6,231 bases of DNA, taken from NCBI GenBank assembly GCA_004560305.1, contig SFVI01000033.1:1-6231 (forward strand). The letters run 5' to 3'. The position numbers and the translations under genes are program-made. This DNA comes from a bacterium (GTDB taxonomy: Bacteria; Bacillota; Clostridia; Oscillospirales; Oscillospiraceae). Position 1 is the stretch's first letter; each line of letters begins with the position of its first letter. The notes below the pieces were generated by a model. It saw nothing but the letters and a program-made list of their open reading frames with translations. It ran no database searches and was not told the origin of the DNA. This document shows positions 6,125 through 6,231 of the stretch, piece by piece.

Positions 6125-6172
6125 ATTTGATTTGATCAAAAGAGTTCCAATTCTTTTATTATTACATCAAAT
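6125..6172 (+). promoter_or_regulatory. Repeated ATTTGAT elements and palindrome at the buk transcription start (possible operator)
   Basis: ATTTGAT occurs at 6125-6131 and 6130-6136, and its inverse ATCAAAT at 6166-6172. A perfect 10-bp palindrome TTTGATCAAA sits at 6131-6140, right at the expected transcription start. The arrangement could be a repressor site or a weak leader hairpin. AT-rich leaders produce such matches by chance, so the role is inferred only from position and symmetry. Confidence 0.3.
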
Positions 6173-6190
6173 ATCCAGGAGGAAGCAATC

Positions 6191-6231
6191 ATGTCCAACT
6201 ACATTCTTGTTATTAATCCCGGCTCCACCTC
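6191..6231 (+). CDS. buk: Butyrate kinase, N-terminal fragment (cut by the window edge)
   Basis: Butyrate kinase converts butyryl-phosphate + ADP to butyrate + ATP, the last step of the Ptb-Buk route to butyrate. Only 13 full codons are present. They read MSNYILVINPGST, with a further serine codon begun. The INPGSTS motif is the first phosphate-binding motif of the acetokinase family in its butyrate kinase form; acetate kinases have NAGSSS there. The ATG has AGGAGG 8 nt upstream (6177-6182) and its own promoter. No phosphate butyryltransferase gene lies directly upstream. A related branched-chain fatty acid kinase cannot be excluded from so few residues. Confidence 0.8.
   Translation, partial: MSNYILVINPGST

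Overview
The window looks like a chromosomal piece of a GC-rich, anaerobic, gut-type Firmicute (class Clostridia, plausibly Oscillospiraceae). The evidence is a clostridial-type pyruvate phosphate dikinase, a holB-ricT pair as in the Bacillus/Clostridium replication and RNA-processing neighbourhood, strong GGAGG ribosome binding sites, and the start of a butyrate kinase gene. The genus cannot be told from this sequence. No mobile element, CRISPR array, tRNA or phage gene is visible. Most of the window is ordinary core genome.

Layout. Positions 1-145 hold no protein gene. Read on the minus strand they look like an A-tract-rich promoter followed by a leader with a CCTTGAAAACAGAATA element, which resembles the boxA-like leader or spacer of a Firmicute rRNA operon that would continue off the left edge. 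Two minus-strand intrinsic terminators (145-181 and 212-254) separate this from ppdK (297-2870, minus strand). The 242-bp gap at 2871-3112 carries two divergent promoters: one for ppdK, and one (extended -10) for a plus-strand unit of three tightly packed genes. These are holB (DNA polymerase III delta-prime), ricT (PSP1-domain Y-complex subunit) and a Cof-type HAD hydrolase. They are linked by an ATGA overlap and a 3-nt gap and end at a short terminator at 6056-6080. A separate promoter at 6094-6122 drives the last gene, a butyrate kinase (buk) cut off after 13 codons by the window edge.

How the genes fit together. PPDK interconverts PEP and pyruvate at the head of fermentation. Butyrate kinase makes ATP from butyryl-phosphate at its end. 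Their promoters have identical hexamers (TTGCAT-N17-TATAAT). The middle unit is housekeeping: clamp loading, RNase Y-linked RNA maturation, and a phosphatase of unknown substrate.

The most notable observation is in ppdK. The reading frame is intact, but about 21 residues are missing from the ATP-grasp domain, including the segment that carries the conserved ATP-binding Arg (Arg92 in the Clostridium symbiosum enzyme). Other points worth a look are a long Arg/Gly-rich tail on RicT, a perfect 10-bp GC-rich hairpin inside the start of the HAD gene, where the protein also seems to carry an insertion, and palindromic repeats at the buk transcription start. I saw no clear novel multi-gene system.
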